This document shows positions 28,671 through 37,554 of a DNA stretch of 64,000 nt, in pieces. The stretch's first letter is position 1, and every line of letters begins with the position of its first letter. A program made the translations under genes and the position numbers. Below the pieces are notes generated by a model. That model was given only the letters and a program-made list of their open reading frames with translations, did no database searches and had not been told where the DNA came from. The stretch comes from Escherichia coli DSM 30083 = JCM 1649 = ATCC 11775 (lineage in GTDB: Bacteria > Pseudomonadota > Gammaproteobacteria > Enterobacterales > Enterobacteriaceae): assembly GCF_003697165.2 (NCBI RefSeq), contig NZ_CP033092.2:1922001-1986000 (forward strand), read 5' to 3'.

Positions 28671-29219
28671 ATGAACGTAATTAAAACAGAAATTCCTGAT
28701 GTACTGATTTTTGAACCGAAAGTTTTTGGTGATGAGCGTGGTTTCTTTTTTGAGAGCTTTAACCAGAAGGTTTTTGAGGAAGCTGTAGGCCGCAAAGTTG
28801 AATTTGTTCAGGATAACCATTCGAAGTCTAGTAAAGGTGTTTTACGCGGGCTGCATTATCAGTTGGAACCTTATGCACAAGGAAAATTGGTGCGTTGCGT
28901 TGTCGGTGAAGTTTTTGACGTAGCTGTTGATATTCGTAAATCGTCATCGACTTTTGGCAAATGGGTTGGGGTGAATTTATCTGCTGAGAATAAGCGGCAA
29001 TTGTGGATTCCTGAGGGATTTGCACATGGTTTTTTAGTGCTGAGTGAGACGGCGGAGTTTTTGTATAAGACGACAAATTATTATCATCCTCAGAGTGATA
29101 GAGGAATAAAATGGGATGATCCAAGCATCAATATTTCATGGCCAGTCGATTCACAAGTGCTGCTATCAGCTAAAGATAATAAGCATCCTCCATTAACAAA
29201 GATTGAAATGTATAGTTAA
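28671..29219 (+). CDS. rmlC: dTDP-4-dehydrorhamnose 3,5-epimerase
   Basis: 182 residues, a cupin. The family signature GVLRGLHYQ holds catalytic His62, followed by Lys72 and the VFDVAVDIR strand. It epimerises C3 and C5 of the 4-keto sugar before RmlD. Base composition falls visibly in the 3' half (runs such as ACAAATTATTATCATCC), so the border between the shared rml set and the antigen-specific DNA is probably within or just after this gene. The gap to rmlA is 4 bases. Confidence 0.97.
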   Translation: MNVIKTEIPDVLIFEPKVFGDERGFFFESFNQKVFEEAVGRKVEFVQDNHSKSSKGVLRGLHYQLEPYAQGKLVRCVVGEVFDVAVDIRKSSSTFGKWVGVNLSAENKRQLWIPEGFAHGFLVLSETAEFLYKTTNYYHPQSDRGIKWDDPSINISWPVDSQVLLSAKDNKHPPLTKIEMYS

Positions 29220-29250
29220 GATCACGATAAATCTTGGAAGGGTTGCAAAA

Positions 29251-30489
29251 TTGAATAAAATAGTGAGCAAAAGTGAAATAAGGAACGTAATCCACAATGC
29301 TGGCTATATGATGATTACTCAGATAGCTTTATATGTTGCACCATTATTTATACTGAGTTATCTGTTAAAAACACTGGGGGTTGCACAGTTTGGTAATTAT
29401 GCCTTAATACTATCAATCGTTGCATATTTACAGATTATAACGGATTATGGTTTTTCTTTTAGTGCAAGTCGTGCGATCTCACAGAATAGAGAGGACAAAG
29501 AATATATATCAAAAATTTATCTGTCAACTATGACTATCAAGTTGGCGATATGCGCTTTCTTATTCTTATTGCTCATGCTATTTTTAAATCTTTTGCCTGT
29601 GCAAGCTGAATTAAAACAAGGAATATTATATGGATATCTTCTTGTAATAGGAAATACTTTCCAACCACAATGGTTTTTCCAAGGTATCGAAAAATTAAAA
29701 ATCATAGCCCTTTCTAATGTTATATCAAGATGCGCCGCGTGTTTACTTGTATTTATCTATGTGAGGAATAGCGAGGATTTACAAAAAGCACTTTTAGTAC
29801 AGTCACTTCCATTAGTAATTTCTGCGATTGGATTAAATATATTTATATTGAAATATATCAATATTATTTTTCCGGAAAAAAAATTATTTAAGGTAATTTT
29901 AAAAGAAGGTAAGGATTTTTTTCTTGCATCACTTTATTCTGTTATTCTCAATAATAGTGGCATTTTTCTATTAGGGATTTTTACTAATCCTGTTATTGTT
30001 GGTGTATATGCCGCCGCTGAAAAGATAGTCAAGGCCGTATTGTCGCTATTTACACCACTGACGCAAGCTATATATCCTTATAATTGTCGTAAGTTTTCAC
30101 TATCCGTATTTGACGGCATTGAGGCAGCAAAAAAAACTGGTATACCAATTATAATTTTAGCATTTATAGCTGCTGTTATCGTTGCAATTACCTTACCTGT
30201 TGCAATCGACTATCTTAATTTTCCAAAAGAAACAATTTTTGTAGGTCAAATATTAAGTGCATGGATCTTTTTTGGTGTTCTTAATAATGTATTCGGCATT
30301 CAGATATTGAGTGCATCAGGAAGAAGTAAAATATATAGTAGGATGGTATTCGTATCAGCGCTTATAACATTACTTTTGATTACTCTATTATTGCAGTTTT
30401 GTAACGCCACTGGAGTGGCATGTGCAATATTATTGGGTGAAATGTTCTTATCAATATTGTTACTTAAGCGATATAAAAAAATAATTTAA
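29251..30489 (+). CDS. wzx: Wzx, O-antigen repeat-unit flippase
   Basis: 412 residues from TTG at 29251 (NKIVSKSEIRN). GGAAGG at 29235-29240 is well placed for this start; the in-frame ATG at 29203 lies inside rmlC without a site, and GTG 29263 is a third option. The protein is very hydrophobic with about 12 membrane segments, AT-rich, and belongs to the polysaccharide biosynthesis (MOP) group. It translocates the undecaprenyl-linked O unit. The start codon is the uncertain part. Confidence 0.9.
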   Translation: MNKIVSKSEIRNVIHNAGYMMITQIALYVAPLFILSYLLKTLGVAQFGNYALILSIVAYLQIITDYGFSFSASRAISQNREDKEYISKIYLSTMTIKLAICAFLFLLLMLFLNLLPVQAELKQGILYGYLLVIGNTFQPQWFFQGIEKLKIIALSNVISRCAACLLVFIYVRNSEDLQKALLVQSLPLVISAIGLNIFILKYINIIFPEKKLFKVILKEGKDFFLASLYSVILNNSGIFLLGIFTNPVIVGVYAAAEKIVKAVLSLFTPLTQAIYPYNCRKFSLSVFDGIEAAKKTGIPIIILAFIAAVIVAITLPVAIDYLNFPKETIFVGQILSAWIFFGVLNNVFGIQILSASGRSKIYSRMVFVSALITLLLITLLLQFCNATGVACAILLGEMFLSILLLKRYKKII

Positions 30490-30498
30490 GGAATAGTT

Positions 30499-31626
30499 AT
30501 GAAGAAGTTATTATTAGTGTTCGGTACTAGGCCTGAAGCAATAAAGATGGCCTCTATCATTGAATTATTAAAAAAAGATTGTAGATTCGAATATAAAATA
30601 TGTGTGACAGGCCAACATAAAGAGATGCTTGATCAAGTTATGCAAGTATTTGATGTTAAACCTGATTATAATTTACGGATTATGCAGCCTGGGCAAACAT
30701 TAGTATCTGTAGCAACAAATATACTCTCACGGTTAAGTGAAGTTTTAATTATAGAAAAGCCAGATATTATACTTGTGCATGGGGATACAACGACTACCCT
30801 TGCTGCTACTTTAGCTGGGTATTACCACCAAATAAAAGTTTGTCATGTGGAAGCAGGATTAAGAACAGGGGATATTTACTCTCCTTGGCCTGAAGAGGGC
30901 AATCGTAAAGTTACAGGGGCATTAGCATGTATTCATTTCGCCCCAACAGAGAGATCAAAAGATAATCTCCTGAGGGAGGGGGTCAAAGTAAATAATATAT
31001 TTGTAACGGGTAATACCGTCATCGACTCTTTATTTATTGCAAAAGATATCATAGATAATGACCCTAATATAAAGAACGCTTTACATAATAAATTTAATTT
31101 TCTTGATAAAAGCCGACGAGTAGTACTTATAACAGGTCATCGAAGAGAAAATTTCGGGAAAGGTTTTGAAGATATATGCTTTGCAATAAAGGAATTAGCT
31201 TTCATTTATCCTAATGTAGATTTTATTTATCCGGTGCATCTTAATCCCAATGTAATGGAACCAGTACATCGTATATTAGATAATATATGTAATATTTACC
31301 TTATTGAGCCCTTGGATTATTTGCCTTTTGTTTATTTAATGAATGAGTCATATTTAATATTGACTGATTCAGGGGGGATACAAGAAGAAGCGCCTTCGTT
31401 AGGTAAACCGGTTTTGGTTATGCGTGATACTACTGAACGCCCTGAGGCGGTTGAGGCTGGTACTGTTGTATTAGTGGGGACTTCTAAGATAAAAATAGTA
31501 AATAAAGTAACGGAGCTATTAAACAATGCTGATATCTACAATGCTATGTCTCTGTTACATAATCCATATGGCGATGGAACAGCTGCTCAAAAAATTCTTA
31601 ATGTGCTCGCCCAAGAGCTAATTTAA
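30499..31626 (+). CDS. mnaA: UDP-GlcNAc 2-epimerase (non-hydrolysing)
   Basis: 375 residues, homologous to WecB. Signature motifs are FGTRPEAIKM at residues 8-17, VEAGLRTGD, TGHRRENFG and TDSGGIQEEAP, all of the epimerase-2 family. It interconverts UDP-GlcNAc and UDP-ManNAc. No UDP-ManNAc dehydrogenase (WecC-like) gene is nearby, so the product is most simply ManNAc itself as an O-unit sugar. The gene is AT-rich, unlike the chromosomal wecB of enterobacterial common antigen, and looks acquired with the cluster. Confidence 0.93.
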   Translation: MKKLLLVFGTRPEAIKMASIIELLKKDCRFEYKICVTGQHKEMLDQVMQVFDVKPDYNLRIMQPGQTLVSVATNILSRLSEVLIIEKPDIILVHGDTTTTLAATLAGYYHQIKVCHVEAGLRTGDIYSPWPEEGNRKVTGALACIHFAPTERSKDNLLREGVKVNNIFVTGNTVIDSLFIAKDIIDNDPNIKNALHNKFNFLDKSRRVVLITGHRRENFGKGFEDICFAIKELAFIYPNVDFIYPVHLNPNVMEPVHRILDNICNIYLIEPLDYLPFVYLMNESYLILTDSGGIQEEAPSLGKPVLVMRDTTERPEAVEAGTVVLVGTSKIKIVNKVTELLNNADIYNAMSLLHNPYGDGTAAQKILNVLAQELI

Positions 31627-31640
31627 TTTAAGCTAAAAAT

Positions 31641-32705
31641 ATGTTATTAATTATTGCTGATTATCCAAACGAAATGAATATGCGCGAGGGAGCTATGCAA
31701 CGAATAGATGCGATAGACTCTCTCATTCGAGATCGCAAGCGAGTGTATTTGAATATTTCATTCAAAAAGCATCTAGTTCGCTCAAATAGTTCCTTTAATA
31801 ATGTTATAGTTGAAAATCTAAATGCAATTATTCACAGAAACATCATAAAACAGTACATGCAAAAATCAACAACTATATATGTTCATTCTGTTTATAATTT
31901 ATTAAAGGTTATAACGCTCATTGATCTAAAAAAAACAATTCTTGATATACATGGTGTTGTACCGGAAGAACTTTTGGCAGATAATAAAAAATTACTTAGT
32001 AAAGTATATAACATGGTGGAAAAAAAAGGTGTCCTTGGATGCAAAAAATTAATACACGTCAGTACAGAAATGCAAAAACACTATGAAGCAAAATATGGAG
32101 TAAACTTGGCTGAAAGGTCAATAGTGCTCCCGATTTTTGAATATAAAAATATAACCCAATCGCAAAACAAATGGACAGAAAATAAAATACGAAGTATCTA
32201 TCTTGGAGGATTACAAACATGGCAAAATATTGATAAAATGATTCAAGTTTGTGATGACACAGTGATAAACAATGAAGCAGGTAAGTATGAATTCAACTTT
32301 TTCATCCCACAGAGTAACTTGGAAGGGTTTATAGATAAATATTCGTTAAAATTACATAATATCAATGCTAATGCATCTACGCTATCACGTGATGAAGTAA
32401 TTCCCTTTCTAAAAGAATGTCATATTGGTTTTGTATTGCGCGATGATATAATAGTAAACAGAGTTGCGTGCCCTACAAAATTGGTTGAATATTTAGAGTG
32501 TGGTGTCGTTCCAGTTGTGCTCTCCCCACTTATAGGTGATTTTTATTCGATGGGATATCAATACATTACTACAGAGGAAATGGCTAACAGAAGTATAAGT
32601 TTGTTGGATCTTGAAAAAATGGCTGCACATAATTTACAAATTTTGACTTCTTATCAGAAGAGAACCTACAAGGCACAGAAAGAACTTATTGCTCAACTGT
32701 GCTGA
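31641..32705 (+). CDS. O-antigen glycosyltransferase (GT-B like)
   Basis: 354 residues, AT-rich. The C-terminal VACPTKLVEYLECGVVPVV resembles the donor-binding segment of GT-B transferases (PTKLxEYL followed by G-x-P). The N-terminal half is weakly conserved, with an HGVVPEE motif near residue 106. It lies between the UDP-GlcNAc 2-epimerase gene and wzy, so addition of ManNAc or rhamnose is likely, but the sequence does not decide the donor. In the O1-type cluster this position is held by a transferase I recall as wekM; the name is not assigned here. Confidence 0.8.
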   Translation: MLLIIADYPNEMNMREGAMQRIDAIDSLIRDRKRVYLNISFKKHLVRSNSSFNNVIVENLNAIIHRNIIKQYMQKSTTIYVHSVYNLLKVITLIDLKKTILDIHGVVPEELLADNKKLLSKVYNMVEKKGVLGCKKLIHVSTEMQKHYEAKYGVNLAERSIVLPIFEYKNITQSQNKWTENKIRSIYLGGLQTWQNIDKMIQVCDDTVINNEAGKYEFNFFIPQSNLEGFIDKYSLKLHNINANASTLSRDEVIPFLKECHIGFVLRDDIIVNRVACPTKLVEYLECGVVPVVLSPLIGDFYSMGYQYITTEEMANRSISLLDLEKMAAHNLQILTSYQKRTYKAQKELIAQLC

Positions 32706-32756
32706 ATTTTTTACATATATAAAATTATGTAAGCATATCGCGGGTCAGGTAATTGT

Positions 32757-33761
32757 ATGCGTATCAAATATAAAGATAACGGTTATATATTATGTTTTCT
32801 ATTATGTTTCATTTTGAGCTACTTAGTTTTACTCAAATCTGACTACTTTCCTGCTGATTTTCTGCCATATACAGAAATATACGATGGGACATACGGAGAA
32901 ATCAATAATATTGAGCCTGCCTTTTTATATTTAACACGGTTGTTTCATTATTTAAATTTCCCCTATATATTTTTTGCAATGTTAGTTTGTGCCTTATGTT
33001 TAAGTTGGAAAATAAAATATGCAAGAAAAATAATTAAAGATAGTTATATATATTTGTTCTTGTATGTATATGTATCATTTTATGTGTTTTTGCATGAAAT
33101 GACTCAATTGCGCATAGCAATTGCAGTCACTATGTGCTATGTGTCGGTTTATTATTACTTTTATAAAAATTGTATTAAACATGCACTGCCATGGATGGTG
33201 TTGGCTATTTTGTTTCATTACAGCGCCTTGCTTTTATTTATGTCATTATTTATATACAGTTATAGGAGGTTATTAATAGTAATTATAGGGTTTGTAATAT
33301 GTATGAGCTTTTTAAACGTGTATGCAGATACAATTGCACTATATTTGCCAAATGAAAAAATAGTAAATTATTTATATAGTATTTCATCATCATTAGACAA
33401 TAGAAATGATTTGGCAATATTCAACCTGAATAATATAATATTTTTATCAATATTTATTTTGATCTTTTATCTTAGCCGATATATAAAATTAAATGATAAT
33501 GAGGCGAAGTTTATTAAGTATGTGCAATGTTCAGGAATATTAGCCTTTTGTATTTTCTTTCTGGCTAGTGGAGTCCCGGTCATTGCTTATCGAACTGCAG
33601 AGTTGCTGCGAATATTTTATCCGATGGCTTTAGTATTAATCCTTTCGCATATAAAAAATAATAATATGCGTTATTTTATTGCAGTCATTATAGTTATCCT
33701 TTCAGGCTTAATGTTGTTTATAACACTAAGGGCTGTATCAATAGTTGGTCAAGGATTATAA
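32757..33761 (+). CDS. wzy: Wzy, O-antigen polymerase
   Basis: 334 residues, highly hydrophobic, with about 9-10 predicted membrane segments and a large loop around residues 195-215 (between hydrophobic blocks), as typical of Wzy. The EpsG-like pattern near the middle (HEMTQLRIAIA, with FHYSALLLF further on) supports the class. It polymerises flipped O units at the periplasmic side, with chain length set by WzzB. It is very AT-rich. The call rests on topology, weak motifs and position, since Wzy sequences diverge strongly. Confidence 0.85.
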   Translation: MRIKYKDNGYILCFLLCFILSYLVLLKSDYFPADFLPYTEIYDGTYGEINNIEPAFLYLTRLFHYLNFPYIFFAMLVCALCLSWKIKYARKIIKDSYIYLFLYVYVSFYVFLHEMTQLRIAIAVTMCYVSVYYYFYKNCIKHALPWMVLAILFHYSALLLFMSLFIYSYRRLLIVIIGFVICMSFLNVYADTIALYLPNEKIVNYLYSISSSLDNRNDLAIFNLNNIIFLSIFILIFYLSRYIKLNDNEAKFIKYVQCSGILAFCIFFLASGVPVIAYRTAELLRIFYPMALVLILSHIKNNNMRYFIAVIIVILSGLMLFITLRAVSIVGQGL

Positions 33762-33762
33762 A

Positions 33763-34722
33763 ATGAATGTTGCTATTTTGTTGTCTACGTATAATGGCGA
33801 AAAATATTTAGAGGAACAACTGGATTCATTGCTGCTTCAAAGTTATCAGGATTTTGTAGTGTATATCCGTGATGACGGATCATCTGATAGAACTGTAAAT
33901 ATAATAAACCAATACGTAATGAAAGATAACAGATTTATTAACGTGGGTAATTCAGAAAATCTTGGTTGTGCTGCTTCGTTTATTAATTTATTAAGAAATG
34001 CTTCAGCCGATATTTATATGTTTTGTGACCAAGATGATTATTGGCTTCCGAATAAATTACAGCGTGCTGTGGATTATTTTTCGGCTATTGATCCTTTACA
34101 ACCTACCTTGTATCATTGCGATCTAAGCGTTGTTGATGAAAAACTTAATATTATACAAAATTCATTTTTGCAGCATCAGAAAATGTCAGCGTATGATTCA
34201 ATGAGAAAAAATAATCTTTTCATACAAAATTTTGTTGTTGGTTGTTCATGTGCTGTTAATGCTTCACTTGCGGAATTTGTTCTTTCGCGAATTGGAGAGC
34301 AGCATGTAAAAATGATAGCTATGCATGACTGGTGGTTAGCCGTGACTGCAAAACTTTTTGGTCGAATCCATTTTGATAATACTCAAACGATTCTTTATCG
34401 ACAACATCAGGGCAATGTATTAGGTGCAAAATCATCAGGTATGATGCGTTTTATTCGATTAGGATTAAATGGGCAAGGGATTTCGCGAGTAGTATCTTTT
34501 AGAAAAAAAGTTTGTGCGCAAAATAAGCTTCTTTTAGATGTCTATGATAAAGATTTAAATCTTGAGCAAAAAAAATCTATCAGGCTTGTAATTGAGGGCC
34601 TTAAAGAGAACTCTTCAATTGCTGACCTTTTAAAATGTTTCTATCATGGTAGCTATATGCAAGGTTTTAAACGTAATCTTGCCTTAATATATTCAGTTCT
34701 TTACACAAAAAAAAGAAGATAG
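33763..34722 (+). CDS. Family 2 glycosyltransferase, probable rhamnosyltransferase
   Basis: 319 residues from ATG 33763, with AAGGA at 33751-33755 upstream and 1 base after the wzy stop; an in-frame TTG at 33745 inside wzy is less likely. The GT-A fold shows ILLSTYNG at the start, DDGSSDRT at residues 37-44 and CDQDDYW at 88-94. The form STYNGEKYLEEQLDSLL is common in rhamnosyltransferases of the RfbF/RgpB group, which fits the dTDP-rhamnose pathway in this operon. Substrate is inferred, not proven. Confidence 0.85.
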   Translation: MNVAILLSTYNGEKYLEEQLDSLLLQSYQDFVVYIRDDGSSDRTVNIINQYVMKDNRFINVGNSENLGCAASFINLLRNASADIYMFCDQDDYWLPNKLQRAVDYFSAIDPLQPTLYHCDLSVVDEKLNIIQNSFLQHQKMSAYDSMRKNNLFIQNFVVGCSCAVNASLAEFVLSRIGEQHVKMIAMHDWWLAVTAKLFGRIHFDNTQTILYRQHQGNVLGAKSSGMMRFIRLGLNGQGISRVVSFRKKVCAQNKLLLDVYDKDLNLEQKKSIRLVIEGLKENSSIADLLKCFYHGSYMQGFKRNLALIYSVLYTKKRR

Positions 34723-34731
34723 TGTATCCTT

Positions 34732-35796
34732 ATGAAAAAAATTGCTATTATCGGTACTGTTGGCATACCAGCATCATATGGCGGATTTGAAACATTAGTT
34801 GAAAATTTAACAAGATACAATTCCTCGGGAGTTGAATATAATGTTTTTTGTTCATCGTTTCACTACAAATCCCACCAAAAAAAACATAATGGGGCCCGTT
34901 TAATTTATATTCCGCTTAAAGCCAATGGATGGCAGAGCATTGCGTATGACATAATTTCGTTAGCATATTCTATTTTTTTGAAGCCTGATGTGATTCTGAT
35001 TTTAGGGGTTTCTGGTTGTTCATTTTTGCCTTTCTTCAAACTCTTAACACGCGCTAAGTTTATTACTAATATTGATGGCCTGGAATGGCGAAGAGATAAA
35101 TGGAATTCAAAAGTGAAACGTTTCTTAAAATTTTCAGAAAAAATCGCAGTTCAATATTCGGATGTCGTTATTACGGATAATGAGGCAATTTCTGAGTACG
35201 TTTTTAACGAGTATAATAAAGATAGCCGAGTTATTGCCTATGGAGGGGATCATGCATGGTTAAATACTGAGGATGTATTTACAACAAGAAATTATAAAAG
35301 CGATTACTACCTTTCTGTATGTCGTATCGAACCCGAAAACAATGTAGAATTAATTTTAAAAACATTTTCAAAGCTAAAATATAAAATAAAATTTATTGGA
35401 AATTGGAATGGCAGCGAGTTTGGAAAGAAACTTAGGCTGCATTATTCTAACTATCCAAATATTGAAATGATTGATCCGATTTATGATCTTCAACAATTAT
35501 TTCACTTACGAAATAATTGCATAGGATATATACATGGTCATTCGGCTGGAGGAACAAACCCTTCTTTAGTCGAGGCAATGCATTTTAGTAAACCTATATT
35601 TGCATATGATTGTAAGTTTAATAGGTACACTACTGAAAATGAAGCATGTTATTTTTCTAATGAATCTGACCTCGCAGAGAAAATCATAATGCATTGTGAG
35701 CTATCATTAGGTGTCTCTGGCACGAAAATGAAAGAAATTGCTAACCAGAAATACACTTGGAGACGAATAGCAGAAATGTATGAGGATTGCTATTAA
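34732..35796 (+). CDS. DUF1972/GT4 glycosyltransferase, probable beta-1,4-rhamnosyltransferase
   Basis: 354 residues. The N-terminal domain starts AIIGTVGIPASYGGFETLVE, the DUF1972 signature of Cps2T-like beta-1,4-L-rhamnosyltransferases. The C-terminal GT4 domain has the motif HSAGGTNPSLVEAMHFSKPI with the donor-binding Glu. The O1 antigen, as recalled, has beta-L-Rha linked 1-4 to GlcNAc, the linkage this family would make on undecaprenyl-PP-GlcNAc. It is the last O-antigen-specific gene; the 104 bases after it lead to gnd. Confidence 0.85.
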   Translation: MKKIAIIGTVGIPASYGGFETLVENLTRYNSSGVEYNVFCSSFHYKSHQKKHNGARLIYIPLKANGWQSIAYDIISLAYSIFLKPDVILILGVSGCSFLPFFKLLTRAKFITNIDGLEWRRDKWNSKVKRFLKFSEKIAVQYSDVVITDNEAISEYVFNEYNKDSRVIAYGGDHAWLNTEDVFTTRNYKSDYYLSVCRIEPENNVELILKTFSKLKYKIKFIGNWNGSEFGKKLRLHYSNYPNIEMIDPIYDLQQLFHLRNNCIGYIHGHSAGGTNPSLVEAMHFSKPIFAYDCKFNRYTTENEACYFSNESDLAEKIIMHCELSLGVSGTKMKEIANQKYTWRRIAEMYEDCY

Positions 35797-35900
35797 CTCT
35801 GTTAAACTTCAAATCTTTTACAATATATGGCATGACTATAAGCGCATTAATTGTTTTTCAAGCCGCTCTCGCGGTGACCACCCCCTGACAGGAGTAAACA

Positions 35901-37307
35901 ATGTCAAAGCAACAGATCGGCGTCGTCGGTATGGCAGTGATGGGGCGCAACCTTGCGCTCAACATCGAAAGCCGTGGTTATACCGTCTCTATTTTCAACC
36001 GTTCCCGTGAAAAGACGGAAGAAGTGATTGCCGAAAATCCAGGCAAGAAACTGGTTCCTTACTATACGGTGAAAGAGTTTGTTGAATCTCTGGAAACGCC
36101 TCGTCGCATCCTGTTAATGGTGAAAGCAGGTGCAGGCACGGATGCTGCTATTGATTCCCTCAAACCATATCTCGATAAAGGTGACATCATCATTGATGGT
36201 GGCAATACCTTCTTCCAGGACACCATTCGTCGTAACCGTGAACTTTCTGCCGAAGGCTTTAACTTCATTGGTACCGGTGTCTCCGGTGGTGAAGAAGGCG
36301 CGCTGAAAGGTCCTTCTATTATGCCTGGTGGGCAGAAAGATGCCTATGAACTGGTTGCACCAATCCTGACCAAAATCGCCGCAGTAGCTGAAGACGGGGA
36401 GCCATGCGTTACCTATATTGGTGCCGATGGCGCAGGCCATTATGTGAAGATGGTTCACAACGGTATTGAATACGGCGATATGCAGCTGATTGCTGAAGCC
36501 TATTCTCTGCTTAAAGGTGGCTTGAACCTTTCCAACGAAGAACTGGCGCAGACCTTTACCGAGTGGAATAACGGTGAACTGAGCAGCTACCTGATTGACA
36601 TCACTAAAGACATCTTCACTAAAAAAGATGAAGACGGTAACTACCTGGTTGATGTGATTCTGGATGAAGCGGCTAACAAAGGTACCGGTAAATGGACCAG
36701 CCAGAGCGCGCTGGATCTCGGTGAACCGCTGTCGCTGATTACCGAGTCTGTGTTTGCACGTTATATCTCTTCTCTGAAAGATCAGCGTGTTGCCGCATCT
36801 AAAGTTCTCTCTGGCCCGCAAGCGCAGCCAGCAGGCGATAAAGATGAGTTCATCGAAAAAGTTCGCCGTGCACTGTATCTGGGCAAAATCGTTTCTTACG
36901 CTCAGGGCTTCTCTCAACTGCGTGCGGCGTCTGAAGAGTACAACTGGGATCTGGACTACGGCGAAATCGCGAAGATTTTCCGTGCTGGCTGCATCATCCG
37001 TGCGCAGTTCCTGCAGAAAATCACCGATGCTTATGCCGAAAATCCGCAGATCGCTAACCTGCTGCTGGCTCCGTACTTCAAGCAAATCGCCGATGACTAC
37101 CAGCAGGCGCTGCGCGATGTCGTCGCTTACGCGGTACAGAACGGTATCCCGGTTCCGACCTTCGCCGCTGCGGTTGCCTATTATGACAGCTACCGCGCCG
37201 CTGTTCTGCCTGCGAACCTGATCCAGGCACAGCGTGACTATTTCGGTGCGCATACTTATAAGCGCATTGATAAAGAAGGTGTGTTCCATACCGAATGGCT
37301 GGATTAA
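35901..37307 (+). CDS. gnd: 6-phosphogluconate dehydrogenase, decarboxylating
   Basis: 468 residues. The NADP-binding GVVGMAVMGRNLAL is at residues 7-20, and the active-site set is Lys183, His186-Asn187 and Glu190 (VKMVHNGIEYGD). It oxidises 6-phosphogluconate to ribulose-5-phosphate in the pentose phosphate pathway. It has strong codon bias and GC content returning to the chromosomal norm; the AT-rich block ends just upstream. gnd borders the O-antigen locus and is often exchanged with it. The site ACAGGAG precedes the ATG. Confidence 0.98.
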   Translation: MSKQQIGVVGMAVMGRNLALNIESRGYTVSIFNRSREKTEEVIAENPGKKLVPYYTVKEFVESLETPRRILLMVKAGAGTDAAIDSLKPYLDKGDIIIDGGNTFFQDTIRRNRELSAEGFNFIGTGVSGGEEGALKGPSIMPGGQKDAYELVAPILTKIAAVAEDGEPCVTYIGADGAGHYVKMVHNGIEYGDMQLIAEAYSLLKGGLNLSNEELAQTFTEWNNGELSSYLIDITKDIFTKKDEDGNYLVDVILDEAANKGTGKWTSQSALDLGEPLSLITESVFARYISSLKDQRVAASKVLSGPQAQPAGDKDEFIEKVRRALYLGKIVSYAQGFSQLRAASEEYNWDLDYGEIAKIFRAGCIIRAQFLQKITDAYAENPQIANLLLAPYFKQIADDYQQALRDVVAYAVQNGIPVPTFAAAVAYYDSYRAAVLPANLIQAQRDYFGAHTYKRIDKEGVFHTEWLD

Positions 37308-37335
37308 TCTGATTTAATCAACAATAAAATTGAGG

Positions 37336-37364
37336 CCCGGCGTATATTATGCCGGGTTTTTTTT
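37336..37364 (+). terminator. Intrinsic terminator of gnd
   Basis: CCCGGCGTATATTATGCCGGG forms a stem with an 8-T run directly after it, 28 bases beyond the gnd stop. Confidence 0.93.
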
Positions 37365-37394
37365 ACCAATTATCTTATAGACTAAATTTCACTG

Positions 37395-37411
37395 CTTAAT
37401 ATTAACTTAAT
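37395..37411 (+). promoter_or_regulatory. PmrA (BasR)-type box upstream of ugd
   Basis: CTTAAT, five bases (ATTAA), CTTAAT is a perfect match to the direct-repeat PmrA half-sites YTTAAK-N5-YTTAAK. It lies 143 bases before ugd, whose control by PmrA/BasR, PhoP and Rcs is established in Salmonella and E. coli. This would supply UDP-glucuronate for aminoarabinose modification of lipid A. Confidence 0.7.
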
Positions 37412-37554
37412 AAATATCAGCTATTCTTATAAAGAAATTCTGAATTGTTTTTCGTTGCGTTGACCATCTTACAACGTAGCGTTAAAACTTTTAACTCTTA
37501 TCAGGATGCTAAAAACATCATGATTCACAGTTAAGTTAATTCTGAGAGCATGAA

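Noticed and set aside
36114..37289. Long open frame of about 390 codons antisense to gnd
   Set aside because: It mirrors the strongly biased codons of gnd, has no ribosome binding site and encodes no recognisable protein.
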